Assembly: GCF_003711845.1 (NCBI RefSeq)
Contig: NZ_RHLQ01000008.1
Span: 1 to 64,000 of the forward strand
DNA from: Lysinibacillus halotolerans
GTDB taxonomy: Bacteria > Bacillota > Bacilli > Bacillales_A > Planococcaceae
DNA length: 64,000 bases
Direction: 5' to 3'
Numbering within the stretch: the first letter of the stretch is position 1; the number at the start of each line of letters is the position of its first letter. A program made the position numbers and the translations under genes. A model generated the notes under the pieces. That model saw nothing but the letters and a program-made list of their open reading frames with translations, had not been told where the DNA came from and did not search any database. Below, piece after piece: positions 26,810-36,266 of the stretch.

Positions 26810-28375
26810 ATGTTTAAAAAGATACAGCAAAAAATCCTACCAAATGAAGAAAAACCTGAATATAATCCACCAAAGATTCCTGTTCCACCGTTAAAAAATG
26901 ATTTTATCAATGAATTAAAAAAAATTATTCATTCTCCTGCTGATTTAGTTATTCGGTTTGTCACAAACAATATTACCATTGCATTTATCGATGGGTTAAT
27001 TGAAACTCAATCATTAGATGACAATATTCTAGCGCGATTTGAAGATACATCGGATGAAACACCCAGTACCCTTCGAGAAAGAATTTCGATTCCAGAGGTA
27101 AACGTATTTGACGAAATGATCCAATGTATCGATGAAATGTTAATCGGTGCTGTTTTAATTCATATAAATGGACATCCGCAAGTTGTCCTTGCCAAAATTC
27201 CTTCTTACGAAAAGCGTAGTTTAGAAGCCCCAGAAAATGAATCACAAGTAATTGGGACACAAGTTGGTTTTAATGAGAGTCTTAATACAAATATAACGCT
27301 AATTCGAAGATTTATTACAAATCCAAATTTATGTAATGAGCACTTTACCCTTGGAAAAGAAACAAGAACTTCTGTTTCTGTTCTGTACATTCATGGCATT
27401 GTAGATGAAAAACATGTCAATACGGTTCGTCAAAGAATTAAAGATCTTGATATTGTGGATTTAATTGATAGTGCGATATTAGCGGAATTAATCGATGACA
27501 GTTCCAGCTCTATCTTTCCACAAACCCTTTTAACTGAACGCCCTGACCGTTTTTGTGATGGCTTATTAACAGGGAAAGTTGGAATTATTGTAAACGGGAG
27601 TTCCATGGGAATTATTTGTCCATTTAGCTTTTTAGAATTTTTCCAAAGTAGGGAAGACCAAAACTTACGTTGGCCAATCGCTTCCTTTATACGATTACTC
27701 AGATTTGCCGCTATCATCGTTTCGATTTTTTTCACACCCATTTATGTGGCTTCTTTAACATTTCATTATGAAGTTATACCACAACCAATGTTAGTTCCTT
27801 TAAGTGAATCGAGGGCAATTGTTCCGTTTCCGCCCATTATAGAAGCACTATTTTTAGAATTAGTTATAGAACTATTAAGGGAAGCTGGAGCTCGACTTCC
27901 AACTAAAGTCGGACAAACAATCGGTATCGTAGGCGGTATTGTTATTGGAACAGCAGCAGTTCAAGCCGGTATTACAAGTAATATTTTAATTATTATTGTA
28001 GCACTAGGAGCTTTAGCTTCCTTTACAACACCAAACTATATGATGGGTAACGTAATTCGAATTATACGATTCCCAATCATTGTGTTGGCAGGTTTTTGGG
28101 GATATTACGGAATTATGCTTGCGTTCTGTTTTTTACTCATCCATTTATTAAAACAATCAAGCCTAGGAGCACCTTACTTAGCACCATTTTATCCGCCTAG
28201 ATTAAAGGATTGGCCGGATAGTATTGTTCGATTGCCTTTGCCCTTTATCAGTCGTCATTCGGTGAATTCTAGAAGTCGGAAAGAGATTGAAAAAAGCAAA
28301 AAAAAGAAGAATACAAAAAAACAAAGACAAAATTCAAATTTAACCCCTGAAAACAAAGAGAAGGTGATAGAGTGA
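26810..28375 (+). CDS. germinant receptor subunit A (GerA family)
   Basis: This 521-residue protein has a soluble N-terminal domain and about five membrane helices from residue 290 on. The conserved PFPPIIEALFLELVIELLREAG and RLPTKVGQTIGIVGG segments identify the GerAA/GerKA family. It sits in the spore inner membrane and with subunits B and C senses nutrients to start germination. The C-tail is Lys-rich. The ATG follows TTGGAGAG. It overlaps the B gene by four bases (GTGA). A weak sigma-G-like element (GTATA ... AATTCTA, about 26751-26782) lies upstream; forespore expression is typical of the family. Confidence 0.9.
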   Translation: MFKKIQQKILPNEEKPEYNPPKIPVPPLKNDFINELKKIIHSPADLVIRFVTNNITIAFIDGLIETQSLDDNILARFEDTSDETPSTLRERISIPEVNVFDEMIQCIDEMLIGAVLIHINGHPQVVLAKIPSYEKRSLEAPENESQVIGTQVGFNESLNTNITLIRRFITNPNLCNEHFTLGKETRTSVSVLYIHGIVDEKHVNTVRQRIKDLDIVDLIDSAILAELIDDSSSSIFPQTLLTERPDRFCDGLLTGKVGIIVNGSSMGIICPFSFLEFFQSREDQNLRWPIASFIRLLRFAAIIVSIFFTPIYVASLTFHYEVIPQPMLVPLSESRAIVPFPPIIEALFLELVIELLREAGARLPTKVGQTIGIVGGIVIGTAAVQAGITSNILIIIVALGALASFTTPNYMMGNVIRIIRFPIIVLAGFWGYYGIMLAFCFLLIHLLKQSSLGAPYLAPFYPPRLKDWPDSIVRLPLPFISRHSVNSRSRKEIEKSKKKKNTKKQRQNSNLTPENKEKVIE

Positions 28376-29481
28376 AAAAAACTCTTTCGATAAGTGAAAG
28401 TGAATTAATTAATGCACCCCTTCTCTTTTTTATTATCAATGCCTGTCAAATTGGGGTTGGAATTCACGGATTTCAAAGACTGATTTACCAAGATGCAAAG
28501 CAGGATGCTTGGATATCCGTCATCATAAGTTTTATTTTTGCCCATTTTATAGTATTCATCATGATTAAAACTCTTGAAATGTTTCCGTCGAATGACTTAT
28601 ACGGGATCCATCAGGAAGTCTTTGGAAAATTTATAGGGAATTTTTTTAATCTTATTTATATTTTCTACTCCAGTTTCGCCTTTTTAGTTGTTTTGAAAAA
28701 TTACATTGAAGTGATTAATGTTTGGATATTTCCCAACTTATCAGCGACTTTTTTAGGTGCTTCACTACTTATGATTGTTATTTATGCTTTTAACGGTGGG
28801 TTTCGAGTGTTAGTAGGAATCTGTTTTTTTAGTTTCATCTGTACGTTATGGGTACCTTCCATCCTATTTATCCCGATGGAGTATTCTGAAATTAGTCAAC
28901 TTCTTCCATTATTTGATAATCATCTAAAGGACATTATTAAAGGGGCGTACGCGATGACCTTTACGATTATTGGATTTGAAATTATTAATATTGTTTATCC
29001 CTATGTGAAAGAAAAAAACAAAGTCCAAAGGTATGTTCATCTTGGTTTATTTGCGACATTACTTCTTTATCTTTCCATTATGTTAATCTCCCTTACTTAT
29101 TTTAGTGGCCCCCAATTGGAAAAAACAATTTGGGCTACATTAAATTTATTTAGTATTATAAAATTCCCCTTTATCGAAAGGGTCGAGATTATCACGATTT
29201 GTTTATGGATGATTATCATATTGCCTAATTTATGTCTATTTGCATGGTCTACACACCGTGGCGTTATTCGTATGGTGAACATTAGTTCGAAAAAATTCAT
29301 ATGGATTTTTTCAACGGTTATGTTAATTTTCATTTTATTTATTAAGTCACGTAGTCAAATTAATCATATCAACAATATTTTTTCACATTTTGGTTTTGTT
29401 GTTGTATTTGTTTACCCTTTGTTCATTTATTTGATGGCATTAATACGAAATAGTTTCTTAAAAAGGAAGCGAACGAATTGA
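28372..29481 (+). CDS. germinant receptor subunit B (spore germination permease)
   Basis: This 369-residue protein has about ten membrane helices of the amino-acid/polyamine permease-like GerAB family; FFIINACQIGVGIHGFQR near the N-terminus is typical. GerAB proteins bind the germinant in the spore inner membrane. The start is GTG at 28372, overlapping the stop of the A gene, with AAGGTGATA upstream. Its own stop overlaps the TTG start of the C gene, so the three genes are translationally coupled. Confidence 0.9.
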   Translation: MKKTLSISESELINAPLLFFIINACQIGVGIHGFQRLIYQDAKQDAWISVIISFIFAHFIVFIMIKTLEMFPSNDLYGIHQEVFGKFIGNFFNLIYIFYSSFAFLVVLKNYIEVINVWIFPNLSATFLGASLLMIVIYAFNGGFRVLVGICFFSFICTLWVPSILFIPMEYSEISQLLPLFDNHLKDIIKGAYAMTFTIIGFEIINIVYPYVKEKNKVQRYVHLGLFATLLLYLSIMLISLTYFSGPQLEKTIWATLNLFSIIKFPFIERVEIITICLWMIIILPNLCLFAWSTHRGVIRMVNISSKKFIWIFSTVMLIFILFIKSRSQINHINNIFSHFGFVVVFVYPLFIYLMALIRNSFLKRKRTN

Positions 29482-30599
29482 AAAAGAAGAAATGGTTTTT
29501 ACTGTTCGTCATTGCATGCTTAATTCTTACTGCTTGTACTGAGTACCGAGTTCTTGAAAGAATTAGTTTAGTAACACTTATTGGTTATGACGTCGAAGAT
29601 GGTGATGTGACGGCAACCTCAGTTGTTCGTCAAATCAATCCGGAATTTGAGAGTAGTATCGAAATTCATTCTGAAACAGCCGAAACGAGCAAAGGAACAA
29701 GGGTTAAAACAGATTTACAATCAGCTAAGAAACTAATGGCTGGACAACTGCGGGTTACTTTGTTTGGTGATGATTTAGCAAAGGAAGGCATTGAGGAAGC
29801 GATTCATACCCTTGCCATGAATTCCGAAATCACTACAAGTATTTATTTAGCGGTTGTAGATGGTAAATCAAAAACTTTATTGGAAGGACAATATCCAAAC
29901 ATTGCAGATGTAGGGCAACATATATTTAATTTAATTGATCACAATATTAATCAACAACAAATGATTTCTTCCACTTTACACGAAGTAGTACGAGATATAT
30001 ATGCTTCATTTCGTGACTTTGCCTTACCAAAAGTAAAAAAATCTGGTGAATATATTGATATTAGTGGAATTGCTTTATTTAAAGATGGGAAGATGGTAGG
30101 TTCACTCCCAGCTTCCGATTCCTTTTATGTATTATTAATTCGAGAAAATATTAATGACGGGACCCTTCAACTCGTTTTACCTGGAGAATTAGCAGAAAGT
30201 TCTAAAAACCCACCAAATTATCAACCGGAAGAACTCCCAATAGCTATCGATGCAATTAAAACAAAAAGGGACTTAAAAATAATTAATGAAAATGAAATCG
30301 ATTTAAGCATTTCGTTAGATTGCCGACTATTGGAAATTCACTCCAGTTTGGCGATCAGTGATAAAAAAATTACAGAAAAAATTGAAAAGGAAATTAATAA
30401 AAAAATCGAATCAGAAATAGAAAGAATTATTAAATATAGCCAAGAAGTAAATTCAGACATTTTTGGTTTTGGTGAACATTTCTATGCCTTTACAAGAAAC
30501 TCCAAACTTACAGAAGAAAAATGGAGGGAAATATATCCGAATTTAAAAGTAAATGTAAAAATAGATACAGAAATTATCCGAAGCGGTGTATTTGAGTAA
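29478..30599 (+). CDS. germinant receptor lipoprotein C, Ger(x)C family
   Basis: This 373-residue lipoprotein has signal and lipobox LTAC at about residues 17-20 and the Ger(x)C opening region RISLVTLIGYDVEDGDV. It lacks the CWD/LNE tryptophan motif (CTEYRVLERI instead), yet the rest fits the family. It completes the A-B-C receptor. TTG at 29478 overlaps the upstream stop (TTGA) and has AAGGAAG upstream. A terminator follows. Confidence 0.85.
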   Translation: MKKKKWFLLFVIACLILTACTEYRVLERISLVTLIGYDVEDGDVTATSVVRQINPEFESSIEIHSETAETSKGTRVKTDLQSAKKLMAGQLRVTLFGDDLAKEGIEEAIHTLAMNSEITTSIYLAVVDGKSKTLLEGQYPNIADVGQHIFNLIDHNINQQQMISSTLHEVVRDIYASFRDFALPKVKKSGEYIDISGIALFKDGKMVGSLPASDSFYVLLIRENINDGTLQLVLPGELAESSKNPPNYQPEELPIAIDAIKTKRDLKIINENEIDLSISLDCRLLEIHSSLAISDKKITEKIEKEINKKIESEIERIIKYSQEVNSDIFGFGEHFYAFTRNSKLTEEKWREIYPNLKVNVKIDTEIIRSGVFE

Positions 30600-30602
30600 T
30601 AA

Positions 30603-30644
30603 AACATCTGATAAATGGCATTATCCATTTATCGGGTGTTTTTT
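30603..30644 (+). terminator. rho-independent terminator
   Basis: GATAAATGG/CCATTTATC core stem extended by ACATC/GGGTGT, followed by TTTTTT. Confidence 0.85.
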
Positions 30645-30723
30645 CATTTCATATTCAAAGTTATTTTGGGAACGATAAATAAAGATACATATTTTAAATA
30701 ATGGTGAGGTTGGGTTTTATCAT

Positions 30724-31668
30724 ATGAAAAAACAAAACGTTTGTTTAATCATTCTATTTACACTTTTGTTTTGCTTTAGTGACATGAAAGTATTAAAGGC
30801 AAATGAATTCGATTTATTTCAAGATGAATTAACAGATGGAAAGACAATAACGGTTATTGATCCAGATACGAAAATCGAAGTAAAAAAATTTACACCAGAT
30901 ATTTATCAAATCGTAACCAATTTAGAATCCTACCGTAAAGAAATTGAAAGGTGGGTTCATGAATTTGCCCATGGAACTCAAAGTCAAATCGGTTATAATA
31001 AGCCGATGATATTAGATCGAATCGATGAAAAAGGGAACATTATAAAAGGCAGACCGCTAACAACCGTTAATGAAAAGGAACTTATTGAAAAAATTTTACA
31101 CCTTTCATTTTCTGGAGGTATTGTAGAAGTCCCTATCATTTATACAGAGAGTGATTATAGTGAATCGGACGTTCCCCATTTAAATGAGGTAGTACTCGCT
31201 TCTTATACGACCTATTTTAAAGCTTATAATTCCGGTCGAAGTAAAAATATCGAGCTCTCTTCAATGGCAATTAATAATGTTATTTTAGGACACGGTGATA
31301 TTTTTTCTTTTAACTCTGTCGTCGGTCCAAGAGATGTCGCATCAGGCTATCAAATGGCACCAGAAATTATAAGAGGGAAAATGGTCATGGGAATTGGTGG
31401 AGGGATATGTCAAACATCTTCTACTTTATTTAATGCCATCGACCAATTGGAAATGAAAATCCTTGAACGCCACCACCATTCTAGAGATGTTGGTTATGTA
31501 CCGAAGGGAAGGGACGCTACCGTCTCTTTTGGGGGACTGGATTTTCAATTTCAAAATACTACAGGGATTCCACTTATCATTAAAAGTTATTATCAAAAAG
31601 GAGCAATTACCGTTCAAATTAAAACTTCAAAGGAATATGAACAAATTTTAAAAAACGAATTTAGCTAA
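30724..31668 (+). CDS. VanW-family secreted protein
   Basis: This 314-residue protein has a cleavable-type signal (hydrophobic core LIILFTLLFCF) but no clear lipobox, unlike its paralogue at 23418. The body aligns closely with that paralogue by eye: ASYTTYF, DIFSFN, MGIGGGICQTSSTLFNA, LERHHHS, VPKGRDATVSF and LDFQFQNTTGIP are shared. It contains the VanW domain, whose chemistry is unknown. It follows the germinant-receptor operon after a terminator, so it is probably a separate unit. The ribosome site before the ATG is weak. Confidence 0.8.
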   Translation: MKKQNVCLIILFTLLFCFSDMKVLKANEFDLFQDELTDGKTITVIDPDTKIEVKKFTPDIYQIVTNLESYRKEIERWVHEFAHGTQSQIGYNKPMILDRIDEKGNIIKGRPLTTVNEKELIEKILHLSFSGGIVEVPIIYTESDYSESDVPHLNEVVLASYTTYFKAYNSGRSKNIELSSMAINNVILGHGDIFSFNSVVGPRDVASGYQMAPEIIRGKMVMGIGGGICQTSSTLFNAIDQLEMKILERHHHSRDVGYVPKGRDATVSFGGLDFQFQNTTGIPLIIKSYYQKGAITVQIKTSKEYEQILKNEFS

Positions 31669-31692
31669 ATGAATTTTTATTAATACCATTTA

Positions 31693-31741
31693 TAACTGTG
31701 GGCTTCCATCGATGTCATGGAAGAACCCACAGTTTTTTAAT
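31693..31741 (+). terminator. rho-independent terminator
   Basis: AACTGTGGG/CCCACAGTT outer stem with an inner TTCCA/TGGAA, followed by TTTTTT. Confidence 0.85.
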
Positions 31742-31838
31742 TATTCATTATTATTTTTATATTAAAACGAAAATCCTATTGTAAAATAGTAGTTTTTCGT
31801 AATAGAATGAATTCAAATAAATAGAGAGAAGGATTAAC

Positions 31839-32681
31839 ATGTGGATTGTTGCAGCATTTATTACGATGATCTGTTTTGGTACGAATAACATGATTTTTAA
31901 ATGGAGTACGACGAACGGCTTATCTAAAGTACATATTCAATTTATTTTTTATTTAATAGCTTTTATCATAACCGCTTCCTATGCGTTCATTACCGGAATC
32001 CATCAAATGAATATAATTACAGTTGTATTAGGAGTAATCATTGGAATTTTAAATGCAAATGGTAATATTCAAATGTCGAAAGCATTCGAAAAGGGACCTG
32101 CAAGTCTTACTTCTCCTTTAGTTAGTGTTAATACGATTATCCCAATATTAAGCGCGGCCATCATTTTTAACGAACATATTACGATTTTACAATGGGTTGG
32201 CATTATCATCATGCTTGGATCCGCAGTATTAATCCAATATTCGCCCCAATCGAATGGAAACAATAGTATACAGTACATGCCGTGGTTATCTCGAATTTTA
32301 TTAGCCATTTTCTCATTTGGAATTTTAGGAATTTTAATGAAAACCTCTTCTTATTTACATATCGATTCATTAAATACGTTAATTTGCATGTATGGCGGAG
32401 GCGCCCTCTATTTGTGCATCAATAGCTTATTCGCGAAGGAAAATTGGCAAAAAGCAGAATTTAAATTCGGAACAATAGTCGGCTTACTTAGTATATTCGG
32501 TTATAGTTGTTATTTTTTTGCATTAAATACTGGAACGGCAAGTATTGTTTTTCCGATTGTTAGTTTAAGTTGTTTAGTCGTAGTATTAGGAGGTTGTTGG
32601 CTCTTTAAGGAACGATTGCGCTCCTACCAAGTAATCGGCGTATTATCAGCTGTGTTAGGTATCATTTTGACAAAAATTTAA
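31839..32681 (+). CDS. EamA-type drug/metabolite transporter
   Basis: This 280-residue protein has ten predicted membrane helices in two EamA repeats of about 130 residues each. Each repeat ends in an AAIIFNEHITILQWVGIIIM-like or GCWLFKERLRSYQVIGV-like segment that is characteristic of the DMT superfamily. The direction and substrate (amino acid, metabolite or drug) are unknown. ATG with GAGAAGGA upstream; single-gene unit ended by a terminator. Confidence 0.8.
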   Translation: MWIVAAFITMICFGTNNMIFKWSTTNGLSKVHIQFIFYLIAFIITASYAFITGIHQMNIITVVLGVIIGILNANGNIQMSKAFEKGPASLTSPLVSVNTIIPILSAAIIFNEHITILQWVGIIIMLGSAVLIQYSPQSNGNNSIQYMPWLSRILLAIFSFGILGILMKTSSYLHIDSLNTLICMYGGGALYLCINSLFAKENWQKAEFKFGTIVGLLSIFGYSCYFFALNTGTASIVFPIVSLSCLVVVLGGCWLFKERLRSYQVIGVLSAVLGIILTKI

Positions 32682-32700
32682 ATAATCCCTCTCATAAGTA

Positions 32701-32733
32701 ACATCTTCATATTTTTGAAGGTGTTTTTTTATT
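32701..32733 (+). terminator. rho-independent terminator
   Basis: ACATCTTC/GAAGGTGT stem followed by TTTTTTT. Confidence 0.8.
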
Positions 32734-32850
32734 GAAATCAAACAGAATAAAATCGAAATTAACTTGAGCATTCCCACATTCAATTGCATAATAAAATTAG
32801 AAAGAAAAGGAAAAAACAATAAATGGTTAGAATAGGAGGTCGTGATAAAA

Positions 32851-34434
32851 ATGAAAAAGCTTTGGTATGGTGGTACTATCTATACGATGGAAAGAGAAGG
32901 GGAAACCGTTGAAGCAGTACTTGTAGAAGATGACAAAATCGTTGCCGTTGGAACAATGGATGAACTAAAAAATCAGGCAGACGAACAGATTGATTTGCAA
33001 GGTGCTGCTATGTATCCGGGATTTGTCGATAGTCACTTACATATTTTATTTCAAGGAGAAAAGCTCCTTCGTTTAGATTTGTCAAAGGCAACATCTGCAG
33101 AGGAAATGCTGGAATTAGTGAAAGCGGCTGCACAAACTACCCCTCCTGACAAATGGTTATTTGGGGAAGGTTGGAATGAAAATAATTTCGTAGATAAGCG
33201 AATTCCTACGATAGAAGAATTAGATGAAATTCGAAAAGAACCGATTCTTTTAACCCGTGTATGCCACCATGTAGCATTAGGAAATACTGCCGCACTTAGA
33301 GCTGGAGGAATCGATCAAACAACACCTTCCCCATCTGGTGGTGAAATTGGTCGAGATGAAAATGGCAATTTGAACGGCCTCCTTTATGATCAAGCAACGA
33401 ACCTTGTTTCAAATGCTATTCCAAAAGAAGGAGATAGCTATATTCAATATTTAGTCGATGCGTTAAATTTATCCATTGATGATATGTTATCGAAAGGGTT
33501 AACGGGTGGTCATAGTGAAGATATGAGCTACTTTGGAAAATTTACGAACCCTTTAACTGCTTATGAAAAAGTAGTGGGTGAGAAACATCATTTTCGTGTA
33601 AACCTATTACGACATCATGCGGTTTTTGAAGAAATGATGGAGTCAAATGTACAATTTGATGATCCATTTATTGAACCCGGGGCAATGAAAATTTTTGTAG
33701 ACGGAGCGTTAGGTGGTTCAACAGCTGCATTAATCGAACCTTATGCAGATAATCCGAACAATAAAGGACTATTTATTCATACCGATGACCAATTAGAAAG
33801 TTTAGTGAAACTTGCACGAAAATATAATGAAGCCATTGCGGTTCATATTATAGGAGATGCTGCTGCTCAACAGGTATTGAATGTAATCGAAAAATACCCT
33901 GCTCCAAAAGGAAAACGGGACCGATTAATTCATTGTTGTATTTTAAACGAACAATTAATTCATCGTATGACCAAATTGCCTGTAATTTTAGATTTACAGC
34001 CCGCATTTGTACCTTCTGATTTCCCATGGGCAATCGACCGACTCGGTGGAGAAAGATTAAAATATGCTTACGCATGGAAGACATTAATGAACCGAGGTTT
34101 AATGTGTGCAGCAGGGACAGATGCACCGGTTGAAGATATCGATCCAATCGCTACAATTTATGCTGCGGTCGAACGAAAAAAACCAACTGATGACCATGAT
34201 GGATACCTTCCTCATGAAAAATTAACACGATTTGAAGCAATACGGGCTTATACAGTTGGCAGCGCACAAGCAATCGGTAAAGAAGAAGTGCGCGGGTTAA
34301 TTAAAGCAGGATTTGATGCAGACTTTTCTATATTTGACCGGGATTTATTGAAAGGAACTTCGGAAGAGATGTTAAAAGCAAAAGCAGTCCAAACGGTTGT
34401 TGCTGGTCGAATTGTATTTAAACTTCCTCTATAA
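32851..34434 (+). CDS. YtcJ-like amidohydrolase
   Basis: This 527-residue metal-dependent hydrolase has the N-terminal metal motif FVDSHLHI near residue 60, WLFGEGWNEN, a Lys-carboxylate-type strand AMKIFVDGALGG near residue 278 and HIIGDAAAQQVLN near 335. The Asp in CAAGTDAPVE near 425 completes the metal site. The order fits the YtcJ/Amidohydro_3 family, which hydrolyses amides or related bonds with unknown native substrates. The ATG at 32851 fits AGGAGG better than the GTG at 32842. Single-gene unit. Confidence 0.85.
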   Translation: MKKLWYGGTIYTMEREGETVEAVLVEDDKIVAVGTMDELKNQADEQIDLQGAAMYPGFVDSHLHILFQGEKLLRLDLSKATSAEEMLELVKAAAQTTPPDKWLFGEGWNENNFVDKRIPTIEELDEIRKEPILLTRVCHHVALGNTAALRAGGIDQTTPSPSGGEIGRDENGNLNGLLYDQATNLVSNAIPKEGDSYIQYLVDALNLSIDDMLSKGLTGGHSEDMSYFGKFTNPLTAYEKVVGEKHHFRVNLLRHHAVFEEMMESNVQFDDPFIEPGAMKIFVDGALGGSTAALIEPYADNPNNKGLFIHTDDQLESLVKLARKYNEAIAVHIIGDAAAQQVLNVIEKYPAPKGKRDRLIHCCILNEQLIHRMTKLPVILDLQPAFVPSDFPWAIDRLGGERLKYAYAWKTLMNRGLMCAAGTDAPVEDIDPIATIYAAVERKKPTDDHDGYLPHEKLTRFEAIRAYTVGSAQAIGKEEVRGLIKAGFDADFSIFDRDLLKGTSEEMLKAKAVQTVVAGRIVFKLPL

Positions 34435-34440
34435 CAGGTA

Positions 34441-34478
34441 AAATCTCCTCTGTGTTTCGCGGCAGAGGAGATTTTTTA
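34441..34478. terminator. bidirectional terminator
   Basis: AAATCTCCTCTG/CAGAGGAGATTT stem followed by TTT, between convergent genes. Confidence 0.9.
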
Positions 34479-34481
34479 TGT

Positions 34482-35402
34482 TTAAAATAAATATTTCACT
34501 CCTGTTAAACTTTCAGAAAGTAACCATAAATTTGATGATACATTTTCATCAAATAACTCATCTAATATATTTAGTTCCGTCGGATAACCTTTTATTCCTT
34601 TTTTACCATCTGGTCCAATATATTCTCCGCCCCTTACAGAAGGTTCAGTAGCTGCATATAAAATAGGGTAAGCCCCAGCTTCCGCGCTCTGTCCAATTAA
34701 TTTCAAAGAAGCTCGTGTTAATCTTCTCGTTAATTTACGTGATCCTTTACCAAATAAATACGTTTGGGCAATACCTGGATGACAAGCTATACTTTTTGAG
34801 TCTATATTTCGGGATCGGAAACGATATTGAAGTTCTTTTGCAAAAAACATACAAGCAAGTTTACTTTGTCCATAACTTTTAAATTTTTTATATTTCGTTT
34901 TCGTTCCGGTAAACTCTTTAAACTCTGGTTTTTGTTTATGGGCTGCTAAACTACCTAATGAAATGACCCTCGAATCCGGAGTAGCGATGATTCGATCTAA
35001 TAGCAACCCTGTTAAGGCAAAATGACCGAGGTAATTTACCCCAAATTGGGATTCGAATCCATCCTTCGTCACACGATAAGGAGGAACCATAATTCCTGCA
35101 TTATTAATTAACATAGATAAAGAACGAAATTTTTGTTTAAATTGTTGTGAAAATTCTCGTATACTAGCTAAATCATTTAAATCGAGTTGTAAAACATGTA
35201 CATCAGCATTAGGGAATTCTCTTTTAATTTTATCGACCGCCTCAAAGCCTTTGTTTACGTTACGAACAGCGAGAACTACCGTGGCATAATTTTCAGCCAA
35301 AGCTAAACACGTTTCATAACCAATCCCACTGTTAGCTCCAGTGACAATTGCTACTTTTCCTGATAAGTCACGAATATTTGATTTTGTCCATTCCCTAGTC
35401 AT
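34482..35402 (-). CDS. short-chain dehydrogenase/reductase
   Basis: This 306-residue oxidoreductase has the cofactor motif TGANSGIGYE near residue 21, the structural motif NNAGIM near residue 97 and the catalytic Tyr-Lys in YGQSKLA near 175, with Ser from VISLGS. It belongs to the retinol-dehydrogenase/WW-domain-oxidoreductase-like branch of SDRs and probably reduces a hydrophobic carbonyl compound with NADPH. The ATG has AAGGAG upstream. The substrate is not evident. Confidence 0.85.
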   Translation of the reverse strand: MTREWTKSNIRDLSGKVAIVTGANSGIGYETCLALAENYATVVLAVRNVNKGFEAVDKIKREFPNADVHVLQLDLNDLASIREFSQQFKQKFRSLSMLINNAGIMVPPYRVTKDGFESQFGVNYLGHFALTGLLLDRIIATPDSRVISLGSLAAHKQKPEFKEFTGTKTKYKKFKSYGQSKLACMFFAKELQYRFRSRNIDSKSIACHPGIAQTYLFGKGSRKLTRRLTRASLKLIGQSAEAGAYPILYAATEPSVRGGEYIGPDGKKGIKGYPTELNILDELFDENVSSNLWLLSESLTGVKYLF

Positions 35403-35576
35403 TTATCACACACTCCTTACCTGTTTCATATAATTAGATGGAGATAAAATTACTGGTCAAATGTCTAGTAAATTATGTTCTATTATATGTTCTAAATAAA
35501 AAAACAGAAGAAATCTCGGCATTGTTTTGTAGGGAAGGTAAGTTTTATGGAAAATTATTAGAAAAGAGGTACGCAA

Positions 35577-36224
35577 ATGGTTAATTATCATTGGGGTGTA
35601 GACTCTTCTCAACCAGTTACGAATGAGTTATATAATTCCGTTCTATCAACATTTGGAAAACCGGAATTCTGGGGAAGATACTTAACGAGGGTAGAGGGTT
35701 CAGTAGAAGGTTTAACTGAGGAAGAAATTGAACTCCTTCACAATAATGGTACAAAATTGCTTCCGATATATAACGATTTCCGTCAGGCAGTTGGGGAAAG
35801 TCATGCGAAAGTTGTAGGGATGAACGTTGCATACCAAGCGAAACGGTTAGGACTTAAAAAAGGAACGATGATATTTGCTAGTATGGAAAATGTTGAAGTA
35901 GATAGTCGTTGGATTAAAGGATATATCGACTATTTATATAATACGGATTATAAACCAGGTTTTTATTACAACCCTACAGAAGGAAAATTTGAAGAGGCAT
36001 ATTGTGAAGCTGTTGATCAAGACCCTCGCGTTGCTAATCAAGCAGTATTATGGAGTTCAGAGCCACATATTGGTGTAACAAATGAAAAAGATGCTCCGAA
36101 ATTTGAGCCAACAACACCAAATTGTGATGCTAATGTTTGGGCTTGGCAATATGGTAGGGATACAGAAGAATTAGCAATAAATACGAATTTAATAGATAGC
36201 AGATTATTACCGATGCTTTACTAA
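35577..36224 (+). CDS. DUF1906 glycoside-hydrolase-like protein
   Basis: This 215-residue protein starts NYHWGVDSSQPV and contains GKPEFWGRYLTRV, LLPIYNDF and CDANVWAWQYG. These are hallmarks of the DUF1906 (GH25-like TIM-barrel) family, which is linked to cell-wall or spore-coat proteins in Bacillales. No signal peptide is present, so a forespore or mother-cell role is conceivable, but that is inference. The ATG follows AGAGGT. The terminator is shared with the convergent dehydrogenase. Confidence 0.8.
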   Translation: MVNYHWGVDSSQPVTNELYNSVLSTFGKPEFWGRYLTRVEGSVEGLTEEEIELLHNNGTKLLPIYNDFRQAVGESHAKVVGMNVAYQAKRLGLKKGTMIFASMENVEVDSRWIKGYIDYLYNTDYKPGFYYNPTEGKFEEAYCEAVDQDPRVANQAVLWSSEPHIGVTNEKDAPKFEPTTPNCDANVWAWQYGRDTEELAINTNLIDSRLLPMLY

Positions 36225-36225
36225 A

Positions 36226-36266
36226 ATAAGGGCGACACTCATTCTACATGTGTCGCCCTTACTATT
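36226..36266. terminator. bidirectional terminator
   Basis: AAGGGCGACAC/GTGTCGCCCTT stem (36228-36260) between convergent genes. Confidence 0.9.
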
